Shown here: positions 14,492-23,897 of the stretch, piece by piece
How positions within the stretch are numbered: the stretch's first letter is position 1
Layout: each line of letters opens with the position of its first letter
NCBI GenBank assembly: GCA_003220265.1
Contig: QHRW01000068.1
Span: 1-32,928 of the forward strand
Length of the DNA: 32,928 nucleotides
DNA from: Candidatus Rokuibacteriota bacterium
GTDB lineage: Bacteria; Methylomirabilota; Methylomirabilia; Rokubacteriales; CSP1-6
Reading direction: 5' to 3'
Position numbers and translations under genes: made by a program
Notes under the pieces: model-generated
Seen by the model: the letters and a program-made list of their open reading frames with translations, nothing else
Databases searched by the model: none
What the model was told of the DNA's origin: nothing

Positions 14492-16312
14492 TCAGCGCGC
14501 GGTGGCGCGCACGCTGAGCACCTCGAACACGCGCGGCGCCTTGGTCTTGCCCTTCAGCGGCGCCTCCGGCATCGGGCGGCACTCGAAGTCCTCCCGCACC
14601 TGCTCCCACGTGGTGTCGGTGATGAGGATGGTGGTGCCGAACTCCTTGTTGAGCCCTTCCACGCGCGAGCAGGTGTTGACGCCGTCGCCGATCACCGTGT
14701 ACTCGAGGCGCTTGCGCGAGCCGATGTTGCCCACGATCACGTCGTCGGTGTGGATGCCGATGCCGATGGCGATGGGTGCGGCGCCCACGATCGCCCGCTC
14801 GCCGTTGATCTTGGCCAGCAGCGCCTTCATCCGCAGGGCGGCCCGCACGGCGCGGCGCTCGTGGGCTGCGCGCTCGTCGAGGGTGCCGAAGACGGCCAGT
14901 ATCCCGTCGCCGATGAACTTGTCGAGCACGCCGTGCTGCTCGAAGACGGCGTCCACCATCTCCGAGAAGTAGTCGTTGAGGAAGGTGATGATCTGCTCGG
15001 GCGTCATCGCCTCCGCCATGCTCGTGAAGTTCCGGATGTCCGAGAAGAGCAGCGTGACCCGCCGGCGCTCGCCGCCCAGCGTGATCTCCTTGGACAGCAG
15101 CTCCTGCGACACCTGCGTGGTCACGTAGCGCCCGAAGATCTCCTTGATGCGATCGCGGTCGCGCAGGCCCTGCGTCATCTCGTTCAGGGCCACGCCGAGG
15201 GCGCCGATCTCGTCGCGGCCGGCCACCGACGTCTGCGCCGTGAGGTCGCCGCCACGGATCCGGTGCACGACCTCCAGCACGTCGTGCAGCGGCCGGGTCA
15301 CCGAGCGCGACACCAGCGCGGCCACCAGCAGGCAGGCAGCGCCCGCCAGCAGCGCCGCCACCGCGAACTTCACGCGCAGCGGGCGGATGGGCGCGAACGC
15401 CTCGGCGGTGGTGGTCTCCGAGAGCAGGACCCACGGCTTCGGATGCAGGGTCGCCGGGCTCTGGAACGGCCGGCCCACCATCAGCATTTCGTGCCCCTGC
15501 ACGTTCACGGTGATGGCCTCGCTGGTGCGGCCCGCGAGCGCCGCCTGGACGACCGGATACCGCGTGATGTCCTCGTTGAGCCGCCGCTCGTCCGGATGCG
15601 CGATCAGGCGGCCGTCGCCGTTGGCCACCGCCGTGTAGCCGGTGGTGCCGAAGCGGGCGACCTTGACGAAGGCGTTGAGGTCGTCCTGCATGTCGAACCG
15701 CGCGCTGACGGCGCCCACGATGCGTCCGCGGTCGTCCTTGACCGGCGCGCTGATGTACATGACCCAGCGCTTGAACACCGGCGACAGGTACACGTCGGAG
15801 ACGAACGGCTTGCCCTCCAGCGTGTGGGCAACGCCCACGCGATTGAGCGGCTCGAGGTCGGCGCCGACGCCGCTGGCCACGAGCAGCCGGCCGTCGGCAT
15901 CCATCAGGCTCACCTGCAGGAAGCGCGGATCGAAGGCCTGCAGCTCGCGCAGGCGCTCGCGGACCGCCGCCGGATTGCGGCGGGCCGCGTCGGTCAGACG
16001 GGTGGCGAAGAACTGCAGCTGCGTCTGGGCGTCGCGCAGATCCTCGCGGATCTCGTTCTGCTGGATGTCGGCGATGTGGACGAGCCCGGTCACGATCTGC
16101 CGCACGAGCGTGTCGCGGTTCTCCGTGTAGGCCCACACGCCGAGGACGCCGGCGATGGCCAGCCCCGTTCCCGCCAGCGCCAGCACCACGCTCAGCAGGA
16201 ATCCGTGACCGTAGCGGGCGAACCAGCGCCGGCCCACCGCGAGGAGCAGGACGGCCAGCGCCGCCACCGCCGCCACCAGCGCTCCGGCCAGCACGACGCG
16301 ACTCTGATCCAT
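14492..16312 (-). CDS. Membrane adenylate cyclase, class III, with Cache-type sensor and HAMP
   Basis: A 606-residue protein. ATG 16312 is chosen because GGGAG lies five bases upstream; a GTG two codons earlier has no spacing to it. Order: two hydrophobic segments (about 6-26 and 37-57), a ~260-residue extracellular sensor with Cache-type patterns (a [21 protein letters not shown] helix, [31 protein letters not shown]), a membrane segment (~318-340), HAMP, then the CYCc domain. Metal-binding D425 (F-S-D-I-R-N-F) and D469 (I-G-D-G-I) are present. A Lys just before I-G-D and an Asp in V-I-G-D-G-V-N point to ATP as substrate, and the N-T-C-S-R catalytic pair is intact. An extracellular small molecule would control cAMP formation. 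It is divergent from the AAA+/VWA pair. Confidence 0.9.
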   Translation of the reverse strand: MDQSRVVLAGALVAAVAALAVLLLAVGRRWFARYGHGFLLSVVLALAGTGLAIAGVLGVWAYTENRDTLVRQIVTGLVHIADIQQNEIREDLRDAQTQLQFFATRLTDAARRNPAAVRERLRELQAFDPRFLQVSLMDADGRLLVASGVGADLEPLNRVGVAHTLEGKPFVSDVYLSPVFKRWVMYISAPVKDDRGRIVGAVSARFDMQDDLNAFVKVARFGTTGYTAVANGDGRLIAHPDERRLNEDITRYPVVQAALAGRTSEAITVNVQGHEMLMVGRPFQSPATLHPKPWVLLSETTTAEAFAPIRPLRVKFAVAALLAGAACLLVAALVSRSVTRPLHDVLEVVHRIRGGDLTAQTSVAGRDEIGALGVALNEMTQGLRDRDRIKEIFGRYVTTQVSQELLSKEITLGGERRRVTLLFSDIRNFTSMAEAMTPEQIITFLNDYFSEMVDAVFEQHGVLDKFIGDGILAVFGTLDERAAHERRAVRAALRMKALLAKINGERAIVGAAPIAIGIGIHTDDVIVGNIGSRKRLEYTVIGDGVNTCSRVEGLNKEFGTTILITDTTWEQVREDFECRPMPEAPLKGKTKAPRVFEVLSVRATAR

Positions 16313-16364
16313 CGCCACTCCCGCTTATATAGCACGCACACCCGCCGCCGCATGCCGTCCGAGG

Positions 16365-16393
16365 TTGACAGCCTCCGGCGCCGGTCGCATAGT
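16365..16393 (+). promoter_or_regulatory. Sigma-70-type promoter of the AAA+ gene
   Basis: TTGACA at 16365-16370, a 17-base spacer, then CATAGT at 16388-16393. The -35 is consensus and the -10 matches four of six positions. Transcription would start near 16400, leaving a very short leader before ATG 16409 with GAAGGA as ribosome site. Confidence 0.6.
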
Positions 16394-16408
16394 GGCGAAG
16401 GACCGCTC

Positions 16409-17800
16409 ATGACCCAGGCCCACACGATCAAGGAGCTCCGGAACAGCGGCTGGCAGCGCAAGTCCGTCAAGCAGGAGCTGCGCGACAATCTCGTCGGCCG
16501 TCTACGGCGCGGCGAGTCCTTCCTGCCCGGCATCGTCGGCTACGACGACACCGTGGTGCCGCAGATCGAGAACGCGATCCTCAGCGGCCAGGATCTCGTC
16601 TTCCTCGGCGAGCGCGGCCAGGCCAAGACGCGCATCGCGCGCATGATGATCGCGCTGCTCGACGACGCCATCCCCGCGCTGGCCGGCTGCGAGATCAACG
16701 ACGATCCGCTGGCGCCGATCTGCCAGGCGTGCCGCGAGCGCGTGGTCCAGCAGGGCGACGCGGCCGAGGTCGTGTGGATCCCGCGCGATCGCCGCTACGG
16801 CGAGAAGCTGGCCACGCCGGACATCACCATCGCCGATCTCATCGGCGAGGTGGATCCGATCAAGGTGGCCGAGGGCCGGTACCTCTCCGACGAGCTGACG
16901 ATCCACTACGGCCTGCTGCCGCGCACGCACCGCGGGATCTTCGCGATCAACGAGCTGCCGGACCTGGCCGAGCGCATCCAGGTGGGCCTGCTCAACATCA
17001 TGGAAGAGCGCGACGTGCAGATCCGCGGCTACAAGGTGCGGCTGCCGCTCGACCTCTACGTGGTGGCCAGCGCCAACCCCGAGGACTACACCAACCGCGG
17101 GCGCATCATCACGCCGCTCAAGGACCGCTTCGGCTCCCAGGTGCGCACGCACTATCCCAGGAAGCTCGACGACGAGATCGCCATCATGGAAGCCGAGCGC
17201 ACCGCCTTCCCGGTGGACGGCGTGCGCACGGCCAGCCCCGAGTACATGAAGCAGATCGTGGCCGAGCTGACGCACCTGGCCCGCGCCTCGTCCGACATCA
17301 GCCAGCGCTCGGGCGTGTCGGTGCGCGTGTCCATCTGCAACTACGAGAACCTGCTCTCCAGCGCGCTCAAGCGGGCCATCCGCCTCGACGAGACGCTGGC
17401 GGTGCCGCGCGTGAGCGACCTCGGCGCGCTGGCCGCCTCCACCACGGGCAAGATCGAGCTGGAGACGGCCGGCGACGGCGGCGAGGACAAGATCCTGCCG
17501 CGCCTCGTGCACAAAGCCGTCCTCAACGTGTTCAACCGCTCCTTCAACGCGGCCGAGCTGGCCGAGGTGGTGAAGGGCTTCGAGGGCGGCTCCGTCGTCC
17601 AGGCCTCCGACACCATGCCGTCGCAGGAGTACGTCAAGCAGGCCGGCCAGATGCCGGGGCTGCGCGCGGCCGCCGCCAAGCTCGGCGCCACCGAGCCGCC
17701 CGCCGTCGCCGCCGCCATGGAGTTCGTGCTGGAAGGACTCCACCTGTCCAAGAAGCTCAACAAGGACGTCCAGGCCGGCCGTTACCGCTACCGGAGCTGA
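16409..17800 (+). CDS. MoxR/ChlI-like AAA+ ATPase
   Basis: A 463-residue protein starting at ATG 16409. The Walker A motif is G-E-R-G-Q-A-K-T (67-74). Walker B is G-I-F-A-I-N-E (176-182), with Asn in place of the usual first acidic residue, followed by LPDLAERIQVGLLNIMEER. Sensor 1 is V-V-A-S-A-N-P-E-D-Y, and an arginine finger-like L-K-D-R-F-G follows. A short Cys cluster (G-C-E-I-N-D-D-P, I-C-Q-A-C-R, residues ~93-111) may bind a metal. This is the ATPase class that pairs with VWA proteins, as in magnesium chelatase I/D and MoxR systems, where it remodels or loads metal or cofactor into a partner. The VWA gene begins five bases after its stop. Confidence 0.85.
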   Translation: MTQAHTIKELRNSGWQRKSVKQELRDNLVGRLRRGESFLPGIVGYDDTVVPQIENAILSGQDLVFLGERGQAKTRIARMMIALLDDAIPALAGCEINDDPLAPICQACRERVVQQGDAAEVVWIPRDRRYGEKLATPDITIADLIGEVDPIKVAEGRYLSDELTIHYGLLPRTHRGIFAINELPDLAERIQVGLLNIMEERDVQIRGYKVRLPLDLYVVASANPEDYTNRGRIITPLKDRFGSQVRTHYPRKLDDEIAIMEAERTAFPVDGVRTASPEYMKQIVAELTHLARASSDISQRSGVSVRVSICNYENLLSSALKRAIRLDETLAVPRVSDLGALAASTTGKIELETAGDGGEDKILPRLVHKAVLNVFNRSFNAAELAEVVKGFEGGSVVQASDTMPSQEYVKQAGQMPGLRAAAAKLGATEPPAVAAAMEFVLEGLHLSKKLNKDVQAGRYRYRS

Positions 17801-17805
17801 CGCCG

Positions 17806-19755
17806 GTGCCGCTCTTCCGGTACTCGCGCTGGGACGGCACGCAGAAGCTGGATCTCGACGCCGACCAGCTCCTGTCGGCGATGGCCGACGATCTCCTCTA
17901 CGACGGCGACCCCTGGCGTGCCCTGCGCCGGATGATGCAGCAGGGCGCCCGCATGCCCGAGGGCGGTCGCATGCCGGGGCTGCGCGATCTGCTCGAGCGG
18001 CTCAAGCGCCAGCGCCAGGAGCGGCTGCAGCGCTACGACCTCGGCTCGAGCCTCGACGACATCAAGAAGAAGCTCGACGAGGTCATGCTGACCGAGCGCG
18101 ACCGCATCAAGCAGACGCCCGATGCCCACCAGCGCGCCGGGCAGGAGAAGAAGCTCGACGCCATCCCCAAGGATCCGGCCGGGCAGCTCCGTGATCTGCA
18201 GACGTACGACTTCGTCAGCCCCGAGGCCAAGCAGAAGTTCGAGGAGCTGCTGAGCTCGCTGCGGCAGAACATGATGCAGCCGTTCATGCAGGGCATGCAG
18301 AGCGCGCTGCAGAACATGACGCCGGACGACCTCAAGCGCATGCGCGAGATGATGCAGGACCTCAACCGCATGCTGCGGCAGAAGGCCGACGGCGAGGAGC
18401 CGGACTTCGAGGCGTTCAAGCAGAAGTGGGGCCAGTACTTCCCGGGCGCCGAGAGCCTCGACCAGCTCATCGAGCAGATGGGCCGCCAGATGGCGGCCAT
18501 GCAGTCGCTCATGCAGAGCCTGTCGCCGGAGCAGCGCAAGCAGCTCGACGACATGATGCGCAGCCTCATGCTCCAGGACGAGCGCCTGGAGGCCCAGATG
18601 CGCCAGCTCGCCATGAACCTCGCCGAGTTCCTGCCGCTCGACGAGATGGCCCAGCGCTACCCCTTCCAGGGCGACCAGGAGATGAGCCTCCAGGAGGCCA
18701 TGCGCCTCATGGAGGAGATGCAGCAGATGGACGAGCTCGAGCGCGAGCTGCGCGGCATCCGGAACCTGAAGGACCTCGACCGCGTCGAGCCCGACAAGGT
18801 CGAGCAGCTCCTCGGTCCCGAGGCGCGCGAGGATCTCCAGAAGCTGCAGGAGCTGACCAAGCAGCTCGAGGACGCCGGCTACCTCGAGCGCCACGGCGAC
18901 AAGCTGTCGCTGACCGCGCGGGCCATCCGCAAGATCGCCGACAAGGCCCTGCGCGACGTCTTCGACACGCTCAAGCGCGACCGCGTCGGCGGCCACGCCA
19001 TCCAGCGCCGCGGCGCCGGCGGTGACCAGACCGACGAGACGAAGCCCTACGAGTTCGGCGATCCGTTCCTGCTCGACCTCAAGGAAACCGTGATGAACGC
19101 CGTCGAGCGCTCGGGGCCGGGCACCCCGCTGCGGCTCGATCCCGGGGACTTCGAGGTCTACCGCACCGAGCTGCGCACGCAGGCGTCCACCGTCGTCATG
19201 CTCGACATGAGCCGCTCGATGCTGAACAACGGCTACTTCCTGCCGGCCAAGAAGGTGGCGCTGGCGCTCTCCGCGCTGATCCGGGGCCAGTTCCCGCGCG
19301 ACGCGCTCTACATCGTGGGCTTCTCGCTCTACGCGCGCACGTTCACCCCCGAGTCACTGCCAACGCTGTCGTGGAGCGAGTGGAACATCGGCACGAACAT
19401 GCACGCCGGCTTCCTGCTCTCGCGCCAGCTCCTGGCCCGCCACAAGGGCGGCAACAAGCAGATCCTCATGGTGACCGACGGCGAGCCGACGGCGCACCTG
19501 GAGGACGGCGTGGCCGACTTCTCCTACCCGCCGACGCAGCGGACGTTGGACGAGACGCTCAAGGAAGTCCAGCGCTGCACGCGCGAGGGGATCACGATCA
19601 ACACGTTCATGCTGGAGCGCAGCTCGTGGCTGGTGGGCTTCGTCGAGAAGATGGCCCGCATCAACCACGGCCGCGCGTTCATGTCGGCGCCCGAGAAGCT
19701 CGGAGAGTATGTCGTCGTCGACTTCGTGAAGTCCCGCCGCCGGGTCGTCCGCTAG
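17806..19755 (+). CDS. VWA-domain protein with long Met/Gln-rich helical region
   Basis: A 649-residue protein with a GTG start at 17806, preceded by CGGAG. Residues 1-60 are a compact N-terminal region (FRYSRWDGTQKLDLDADQLL). Residues ~60-390 are almost entirely helical and rich in Met, Gln, Leu and Glu (NMMQPFMQGMQSALQNM, LIEQMGRQMAAMQSLMQSL). Residues ~395-460 lead into a VWA domain with a full MIDAS site: D467-x-S469-x-S471, T530 and D558 (T-D-G-E). It ends with basic residues (SRRRVVR). No signal peptide is seen. In MoxR-VWA pairs the ATPase acts on the VWA protein or through it on a third protein. The target here is not visible, and the adenylate cyclase next door is only a candidate. 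Confidence 0.85.
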   Translation: MPLFRYSRWDGTQKLDLDADQLLSAMADDLLYDGDPWRALRRMMQQGARMPEGGRMPGLRDLLERLKRQRQERLQRYDLGSSLDDIKKKLDEVMLTERDRIKQTPDAHQRAGQEKKLDAIPKDPAGQLRDLQTYDFVSPEAKQKFEELLSSLRQNMMQPFMQGMQSALQNMTPDDLKRMREMMQDLNRMLRQKADGEEPDFEAFKQKWGQYFPGAESLDQLIEQMGRQMAAMQSLMQSLSPEQRKQLDDMMRSLMLQDERLEAQMRQLAMNLAEFLPLDEMAQRYPFQGDQEMSLQEAMRLMEEMQQMDELERELRGIRNLKDLDRVEPDKVEQLLGPEAREDLQKLQELTKQLEDAGYLERHGDKLSLTARAIRKIADKALRDVFDTLKRDRVGGHAIQRRGAGGDQTDETKPYEFGDPFLLDLKETVMNAVERSGPGTPLRLDPGDFEVYRTELRTQASTVVMLDMSRSMLNNGYFLPAKKVALALSALIRGQFPRDALYIVGFSLYARTFTPESLPTLSWSEWNIGTNMHAGFLLSRQLLARHKGGNKQILMVTDGEPTAHLEDGVADFSYPPTQRTLDETLKEVQRCTREGITINTFMLERSSWLVGFVEKMARINHGRAFMSAPEKLGEYVVVDFVKSRRRVVR

Positions 19756-19769
19756 GCCCGCGCCCCACC

Positions 19770-20279
19770 TCAGTGCAGCGCGGCCAGGCGCTGGCGTAGC
19801 TCGGGCGAGGGGTCGCGCCCGGCCAGCCGCTCGGCCATCTTCGCCGCGTGCCGCGTGACGTCCCGGTCGCCGAGCGCCTCGAAGGCGTCGGCCACGCGCA
19901 GCACGCCGTCCAGCGCGCCGGCATCCCGCGCGCGGAAGAGCGCGCACAGGTAGAGATCGCGCGCCCGCGGCACGCCGGCGTTCGGCGAGCCCGACGCCCG
20001 GCCCATCCGGAGGGCGGCGTCGGCGAGGTCGGCGAAGCCCTCCCAGCGGCGGCTGCCCAGCGCGGCGCCGTACGCGTCGTGCCAGGCCTTGGTCGCGGCC
20101 ACCACGTTGCCCGCGTGCAGGGCCGCGTCCATCGTCGCGAGAGGCCCCGCCCACGGCGCGGCGCTGTGGCCCGACAGCGCCGCGCCGGCCGCCCGCGAAG
20201 CCCCGACGGCGCCGCTCACCCGCGCGCTCGACACGACCAGGCCGCCCACCATGGCGCCGACCGTCTGGCGGTCCATCAT
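19770..20279 (-). CDS. Hypothetical helical-repeat protein
   Basis: A 169-residue protein starting at ATG 20279 (the next codon, ATG 20276, is equally possible), with GGAGGG upstream. The first ~50 residues are Ala/Gly/Ser-rich with a weakly hydrophobic stretch (VGAMVGGLVVSSARV). From ~50 on, helical pairs of about 35 residues appear (ALHAGNVVAATKAWHDAYGAALGSRRWEGFADLADAAL, then ARDLYLCALFRARDAGALDG), which resemble TPR-like units without the strict consensus. I do not recognise the family. It is convergent with the VWA gene, 14 bp apart. Confidence 0.6.
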   Translation of the reverse strand: MMDRQTVGAMVGGLVVSSARVSGAVGASRAAGAALSGHSAAPWAGPLATMDAALHAGNVVAATKAWHDAYGAALGSRRWEGFADLADAALRMGRASGSPNAGVPRARDLYLCALFRARDAGALDGVLRVADAFEALGDRDVTRHAAKMAERLAGRDPSPELRQRLAALH

Positions 20280-20452
20280 GACTCCGCCCTCCTGGCCCGA
20301 CCCGGGCCCGCGCGCGGTTTCCACGAAGCGCTTCGCAGGGCACGTTCGGTGCCAGACCAGAGCAACGACAAGTCGCAGACTTGCGCGAGGCCCGCCCTCG
20401 GCGCTCGGGCGCGCTGCCGGCGACCGATCGGGCAGCGTGCCACGGCGTGGAT

Positions 20453-20481
20453 TTGACTCGGGGGGGTCCGTCGTCTAGTGT
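20453..20481 (+). promoter_or_regulatory. Sigma-70-type promoter of the aminotransferase gene
   Basis: TTGACT at 20453-20458, a 17-base spacer, then TAGTGT at 20476-20481. The -35 matches five of six and the -10 three of six consensus positions. The 255-bp gap around it (20280-20534) holds nothing else I can name apart from the divergent start of the hypothetical gene. Confidence 0.45.
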
Positions 20482-20534
20482 CGGCACGTAAGCGCACTCA
20501 ACCCCCGCAGGAAACTACCGATAGAGGAGCGGAC

Positions 20535-21461
20535 ATGGCGACCTTCAACATCTGGATGAACGGCCGGCTGGTGCCCCAGGAGCAGGCGGTGCTGCCGGTC
20601 AACAGCGCGGCGGTGTTCTATGCGACCAACGTCTTCGAGGGCATCCGCTCCTACTGGAGCGAGCGCGACGGCGAGATGTACAGCTTCCGGCTGGCCGACC
20701 ACTTCGCCCGGCTGCGCGAGTCCATGAAGATGATGCGCTTCACGGTGCCCTACAGCGACGACCAGCTCTTCGAGGCCGTGCGCACCGTGGTGACCGGCAA
20801 CGAGCTGCGCGAGGACATCCACATGCACTGCGTCGCCTACGTGGGCGCGCCGGGCCTGGACGCCACCACGCAGACGGGCCTCTACATCAACCCGCGCAAG
20901 CGGCCGCGGGTGATGGAGGGCAACGGGCTCAAGTGCAACGTGTCGTCGTGGACGCGCACGTCCGACAACGCCATCCCGATCCGGCTGAAGTCCGGCTCCA
21001 ACTACCAGAACGGCCGGCTGGCCACGCTGCAGTCCAGGGCGGACGGCTACGACCAGCCGATCTTCTTGAACCGGCTCGGGAAGGTGGCCGAGGGCAGCGG
21101 CGCGACGTTCTTCATGGTGCGCAAGGGCCGCATCGTCACGCCCCACAGCAGCAGCGACATCCTCGAGTCCATCACGCGCACCACGCTCATCGAGTACATC
21201 TGCCCGCAGGTGCTCGGCATGGAGGTCGTGGAGCGGGACATCGATCGCACCGAGCTCTACGTCGCCGAGGAAGCGTTCTTCTGCGGCAGCGGCTACGAGA
21301 TCACGCCCATCCTGTCGATCGACCGCTTCCCGCTGGGGGCGGGCGACACCGTGGGCCCGCTGACCAAGCGCATCTCGAGCGCGTACCTGGACCTCGTGCG
21401 GGGCGTGGACACGCGCCACCCCGAGTGGCGGACGCCGACCTACAAGCCGGTCCACGTCTAG
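20535..21461 (+). CDS. ilvE: Branched-chain amino acid aminotransferase-like enzyme (fold type IV)
   Basis: A 308-residue protein starting at ATG 20535 after GAGGAG, the usual length of IlvE. It shows the fold type IV PLP signatures: NIWMNGRLVPQEQAVLPVNSAA, VFEGIRSYW, a lysine in I-R-L-K-S-G-S-N-Y that is the candidate Schiff-base residue, VAEGSGATFFMV, SSSDILESITRTTLIE and EEAFFCGSGYEITPI. These enzymes move amino groups between Leu/Ile/Val and 2-oxoglutarate. D-amino-acid aminotransferase or aminodeoxychorismate lyase activities are alternatives within the fold. It lies 10 bp before the next gene and could be the head of a three-gene transcript. Confidence 0.85.
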   Translation: MATFNIWMNGRLVPQEQAVLPVNSAAVFYATNVFEGIRSYWSERDGEMYSFRLADHFARLRESMKMMRFTVPYSDDQLFEAVRTVVTGNELREDIHMHCVAYVGAPGLDATTQTGLYINPRKRPRVMEGNGLKCNVSSWTRTSDNAIPIRLKSGSNYQNGRLATLQSRADGYDQPIFLNRLGKVAEGSGATFFMVRKGRIVTPHSSSDILESITRTTLIEYICPQVLGMEVVERDIDRTELYVAEEAFFCGSGYEITPILSIDRFPLGAGDTVGPLTKRISSAYLDLVRGVDTRHPEWRTPTYKPVHV

Positions 21462-21471
21462 CTCGTCGCGG

Positions 21472-22890
21472 ATGACGGCCAGGGCGCGCCGGGAACTTGC
21501 CGTTTCCTGCGCCCTGGCCGCTGTCCTCCTGCTCGCCGGGTGCTCGAGCCGCGCGGGCCGTCCCGCGCGCGTCGCCACCGGCTACATCAGTCACGTCGTC
21601 TGCTCGTACGTCTTCGTCTCCGGGCTCGACCCCGCGCGTGTCCAGCGGGAGGACATCGCCGCCAATCCCGCGTTCCGGGGATTCAACTGGGCGCTGCGCC
21701 ACGAGGTGGATCGCGAGCGCCGCGAGGTCGCCGCGCGCGCGCTCGGCGGCTTCGAGACGCGCGCGGTCTATCGCGACGGCGCCGGCTGCCTCAACCTGAA
21801 CGGAGCGCCGCCGCCCGCCGCACCGGCGCCCGCCGAGGTCGAGTCCGACGGGCCCGTCCGCGCGCTGCTGCCCGAGATCGCCGGGCCCGACGTCGTGGCG
21901 CCGGCCGACACCGGTCTGACGGCCGCGCTCGATGCCGCCTTCGCCGAGCCCGACGTGCGGCGCACGCACGCGGTCGTGATCGTGCACGGCGGGCGCGTGG
22001 TGGCCGAGCGCTATGCCGAGGGCTTCGGCGTGGACACGCCCGTCCACGGCTGGTCGGCGACCAAGTCCGTCAACAACGCGCTGCTGGGCATCCTCGTCCG
22101 CCAGGGCAAGCTGAAGATGGAGGAGCCGGCGCCGGTGGCGGCGTGGGCCGCGCCGGGCGATCCGCGCCGCGCCGTCACACCGGATCAGATGCTGCGCATG
22201 CAGAGCGGGCTCGAGCTCGGCGAGTCGCTCACCGCAGGCCTGTCGAGCGCCTGGGACACCTCCAACCGGATGATGTTCAACGAGCCCGACATGGCCGGCT
22301 TCGCCGAGGGCGCGGCGCTCACCGCCGCGCCGGGCACGGCCTGGCGCTACGCCAACGGCAACTCGGCGATACTGGCGCGCATCGTGCGCGACCGCGTGGG
22401 CGGAGGCGGGGTGGACGTGCTCCGCTTCGCGCGGCGCGAGCTGTTCGCGCCGCTCGGCATCCGGCGCGCCACGCTCGAGCTCGATGCCACCGGCACGCCG
22501 ATCGCGGGCGCGTTCTTCTTCGCCACGCCGCGGGAGTGGGCGCGCTTCGGGCTGCTGTTCCTCGACGACGGCGTCGTGGGCGGCACGCGCATCCTGCCCG
22601 AGGGCTGGGTGCGCTACTCGACCACGGCCACGCCGGGGGCCTACGTGGGTTACGGCGCCGGCTGGTGGATCAATCACGACGAGAGCCGAGGCGCCCGCTT
22701 CCGCCGCGAGCAGGGGATGCCGGCCGACGCCTTCATGGCGCTCGGCATCTACGGTCAGACGGTGGTGGTCGTCCCCTCGGCGCGGCTCGTCGTCGCGCGC
22801 TTCGGCACCACCTACGATCTCCGGCAGGCCATGGTGGACATCTGCCGCCTCACCGCCTCGACCATCGCCGCGCTGCCGGCCTCGCGATGA
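21472..22890 (+). CDS. Lipoprotein serine hydrolase, class C beta-lactamase / 6-aminohexanoate-hydrolase type
   Basis: A 472-residue protein starting at ATG 21472. The leader ends in L-A-G-C, so Cys24 is probably lipidated. The domain from ~170 on has VIVHGGRVVAERYAEGF, the catalytic S-A-T-K (Ser195, Lys198 in G-W-S-A-T-K-S), LLRMQSGLELGE-type helices, Y-A-N-G-N (the Tyr-x-Asn motif) and a late G-Y-G-A-G-W-W. That is the serine beta-lactamase-like fold (PF00144), as in NylB' and EstB esterases. The substrate could be an ester, amide or D-peptide. The ~150-residue N-terminal part (before ~170) is not recognised. Its stop overlaps the next ATG by four bases. Confidence 0.85.
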   Translation: MTARARRELAVSCALAAVLLLAGCSSRAGRPARVATGYISHVVCSYVFVSGLDPARVQREDIAANPAFRGFNWALRHEVDRERREVAARALGGFETRAVYRDGAGCLNLNGAPPPAAPAPAEVESDGPVRALLPEIAGPDVVAPADTGLTAALDAAFAEPDVRRTHAVVIVHGGRVVAERYAEGFGVDTPVHGWSATKSVNNALLGILVRQGKLKMEEPAPVAAWAAPGDPRRAVTPDQMLRMQSGLELGESLTAGLSSAWDTSNRMMFNEPDMAGFAEGAALTAAPGTAWRYANGNSAILARIVRDRVGGGGVDVLRFARRELFAPLGIRRATLELDATGTPIAGAFFFATPREWARFGLLFLDDGVVGGTRILPEGWVRYSTTATPGAYVGYGAGWWINHDESRGARFRREQGMPADAFMALGIYGQTVVVVPSARLVVARFGTTYDLRQAMVDICRLTASTIAALPASR

Positions 22891-23897
22891 AGTTCGACAT
22901 CGGCATCGTCAACAACCAGCCCGTGCCGACGATCGTCAAGCAAGCTCAGCTCGCCGAGTCGCTGGGCTACGAGACGGTATGGATCACCGACTCGCACCTC
23001 ATTTGCCGCGAGCTGTGGGTGACGCTGGCGGCGTGCGCGCTCGGAACCAAACGGATCAAGCTGGGCACGGGGGTGACGGTGCCGCACACGCGGCACTGGT
23101 CCGTCGCGGCCAGCGCCATCGCCTCGCTCGAGGAGCTGGCGCCGGGGCGCGTGATCCTCGGCATCGGCACCGGCGGCAGCAGCGCCGAGACGATGGGGCT
23201 GAGCGTGCAGCGCGCCGCGCGGCTGGCCACGCTCGACACGATGGTGACCTCGATCCGCCGGCTGCTCGCCGGACAATCGGCGCCGCTCGACAGCGGCATG
23301 GAGAGTCGGCTCGCCTGGCTCGGTGCGCCCCGGCCGATTCCCATCTACGTGGCCGGCTCGGGCCCGCGCATGCTGGAGGCGGCGGGCCGGCTCGGCGACG
23401 GCGTCATCATGTACGCGGGCACCGATCCCGCCATCCTGAAGGCCGGGCTCGCGTGCGTGGCGCGCGGCGCGGTGCAGCAGAAGCGCGCGCTCGCCGATCT
23501 CGACGTCGTGCTGTGGACGCCGACCGCCGTCGATCGCGACCGCGCGCTGGCCCGCGATCACGTGCGCGGGCGCGTAGCCTCGGCCATGCGCCATCCCCTG
23601 CCGGTCCCGCTCTCGCCCGAGGATCACGCCGCCGTGCGGCGCCTGCGCGAGGCCTACGACTCCTACCAGCACGCCACGGCCGGCTCCCGCCATCGCGAGC
23701 TGGTGCCCGACCGCTTCGTGGACATGATGGCGCTGGCCGGCACGCCGGAGGAGGTGCGCGAGCAGGTGCGGCGCGTGATGACGGTGCCCGAGATCCGCCG
23801 CATCATCGTCCTGCCGCAGAACCCCGGTCAGGGCTTCATCGAGCGCGAGTCGATCCTCAGGACCTTTGCGGACGAGGTGGTGGCCCGCCTTCGCTGA
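22887..23897 (+). CDS. LLM-class (luciferase-like) flavin-dependent oxidoreductase
   Basis: A 336-residue protein starting at ATG 22887, overlapping the upstream stop (ATGA). The bacterial luciferase-like TIM barrel is shown by ESLGYETVWITDSHL, TKRIKLGTGVTVPHTRHWSVAASAIASLEEL, GRVILGIGTGGSSAETMG and the PIPIYVAGSGPRMLEAAGRLGDGVI block. Family members use FMN or coenzyme F420; the GxGTGGSS loop and general shape are compatible with F420-dependent reductases (methylenetetrahydromethanopterin reductase branch), but this is not decisive. The last 41 bp overlap the convergent VOC gene. Confidence 0.88.
   Translation: MKFDIGIVNNQPVPTIVKQAQLAESLGYETVWITDSHLICRELWVTLAACALGTKRIKLGTGVTVPHTRHWSVAASAIASLEELAPGRVILGIGTGGSSAETMGLSVQRAARLATLDTMVTSIRRLLAGQSAPLDSGMESRLAWLGAPRPIPIYVAGSGPRMLEAAGRLGDGVIMYAGTDPAILKAGLACVARGAVQQKRALADLDVVLWTPTAVDRDRALARDHVRGRVASAMRHPLPVPLSPEDHAAVRRLREAYDSYQHATAGSRHRELVPDRFVDMMALAGTPEEVREQVRRVMTVPEIRRIIVLPQNPGQGFIERESILRTFADEVVARLR

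Noticed and set aside
16326..16331. TATATA as the -10 of the cyclase promoter
   Set aside because: No -35 was found and the implied start would fall inside the ribosome site. It remains possible but is not supported.
14750..16408. Long + strand frame in front of the AAA+ gene (would make a 1016-residue protein)
   Set aside because: It is antisense to the cyclase, has no family features, and the AAA+ gene has its own ATG, ribosome site and promoter.
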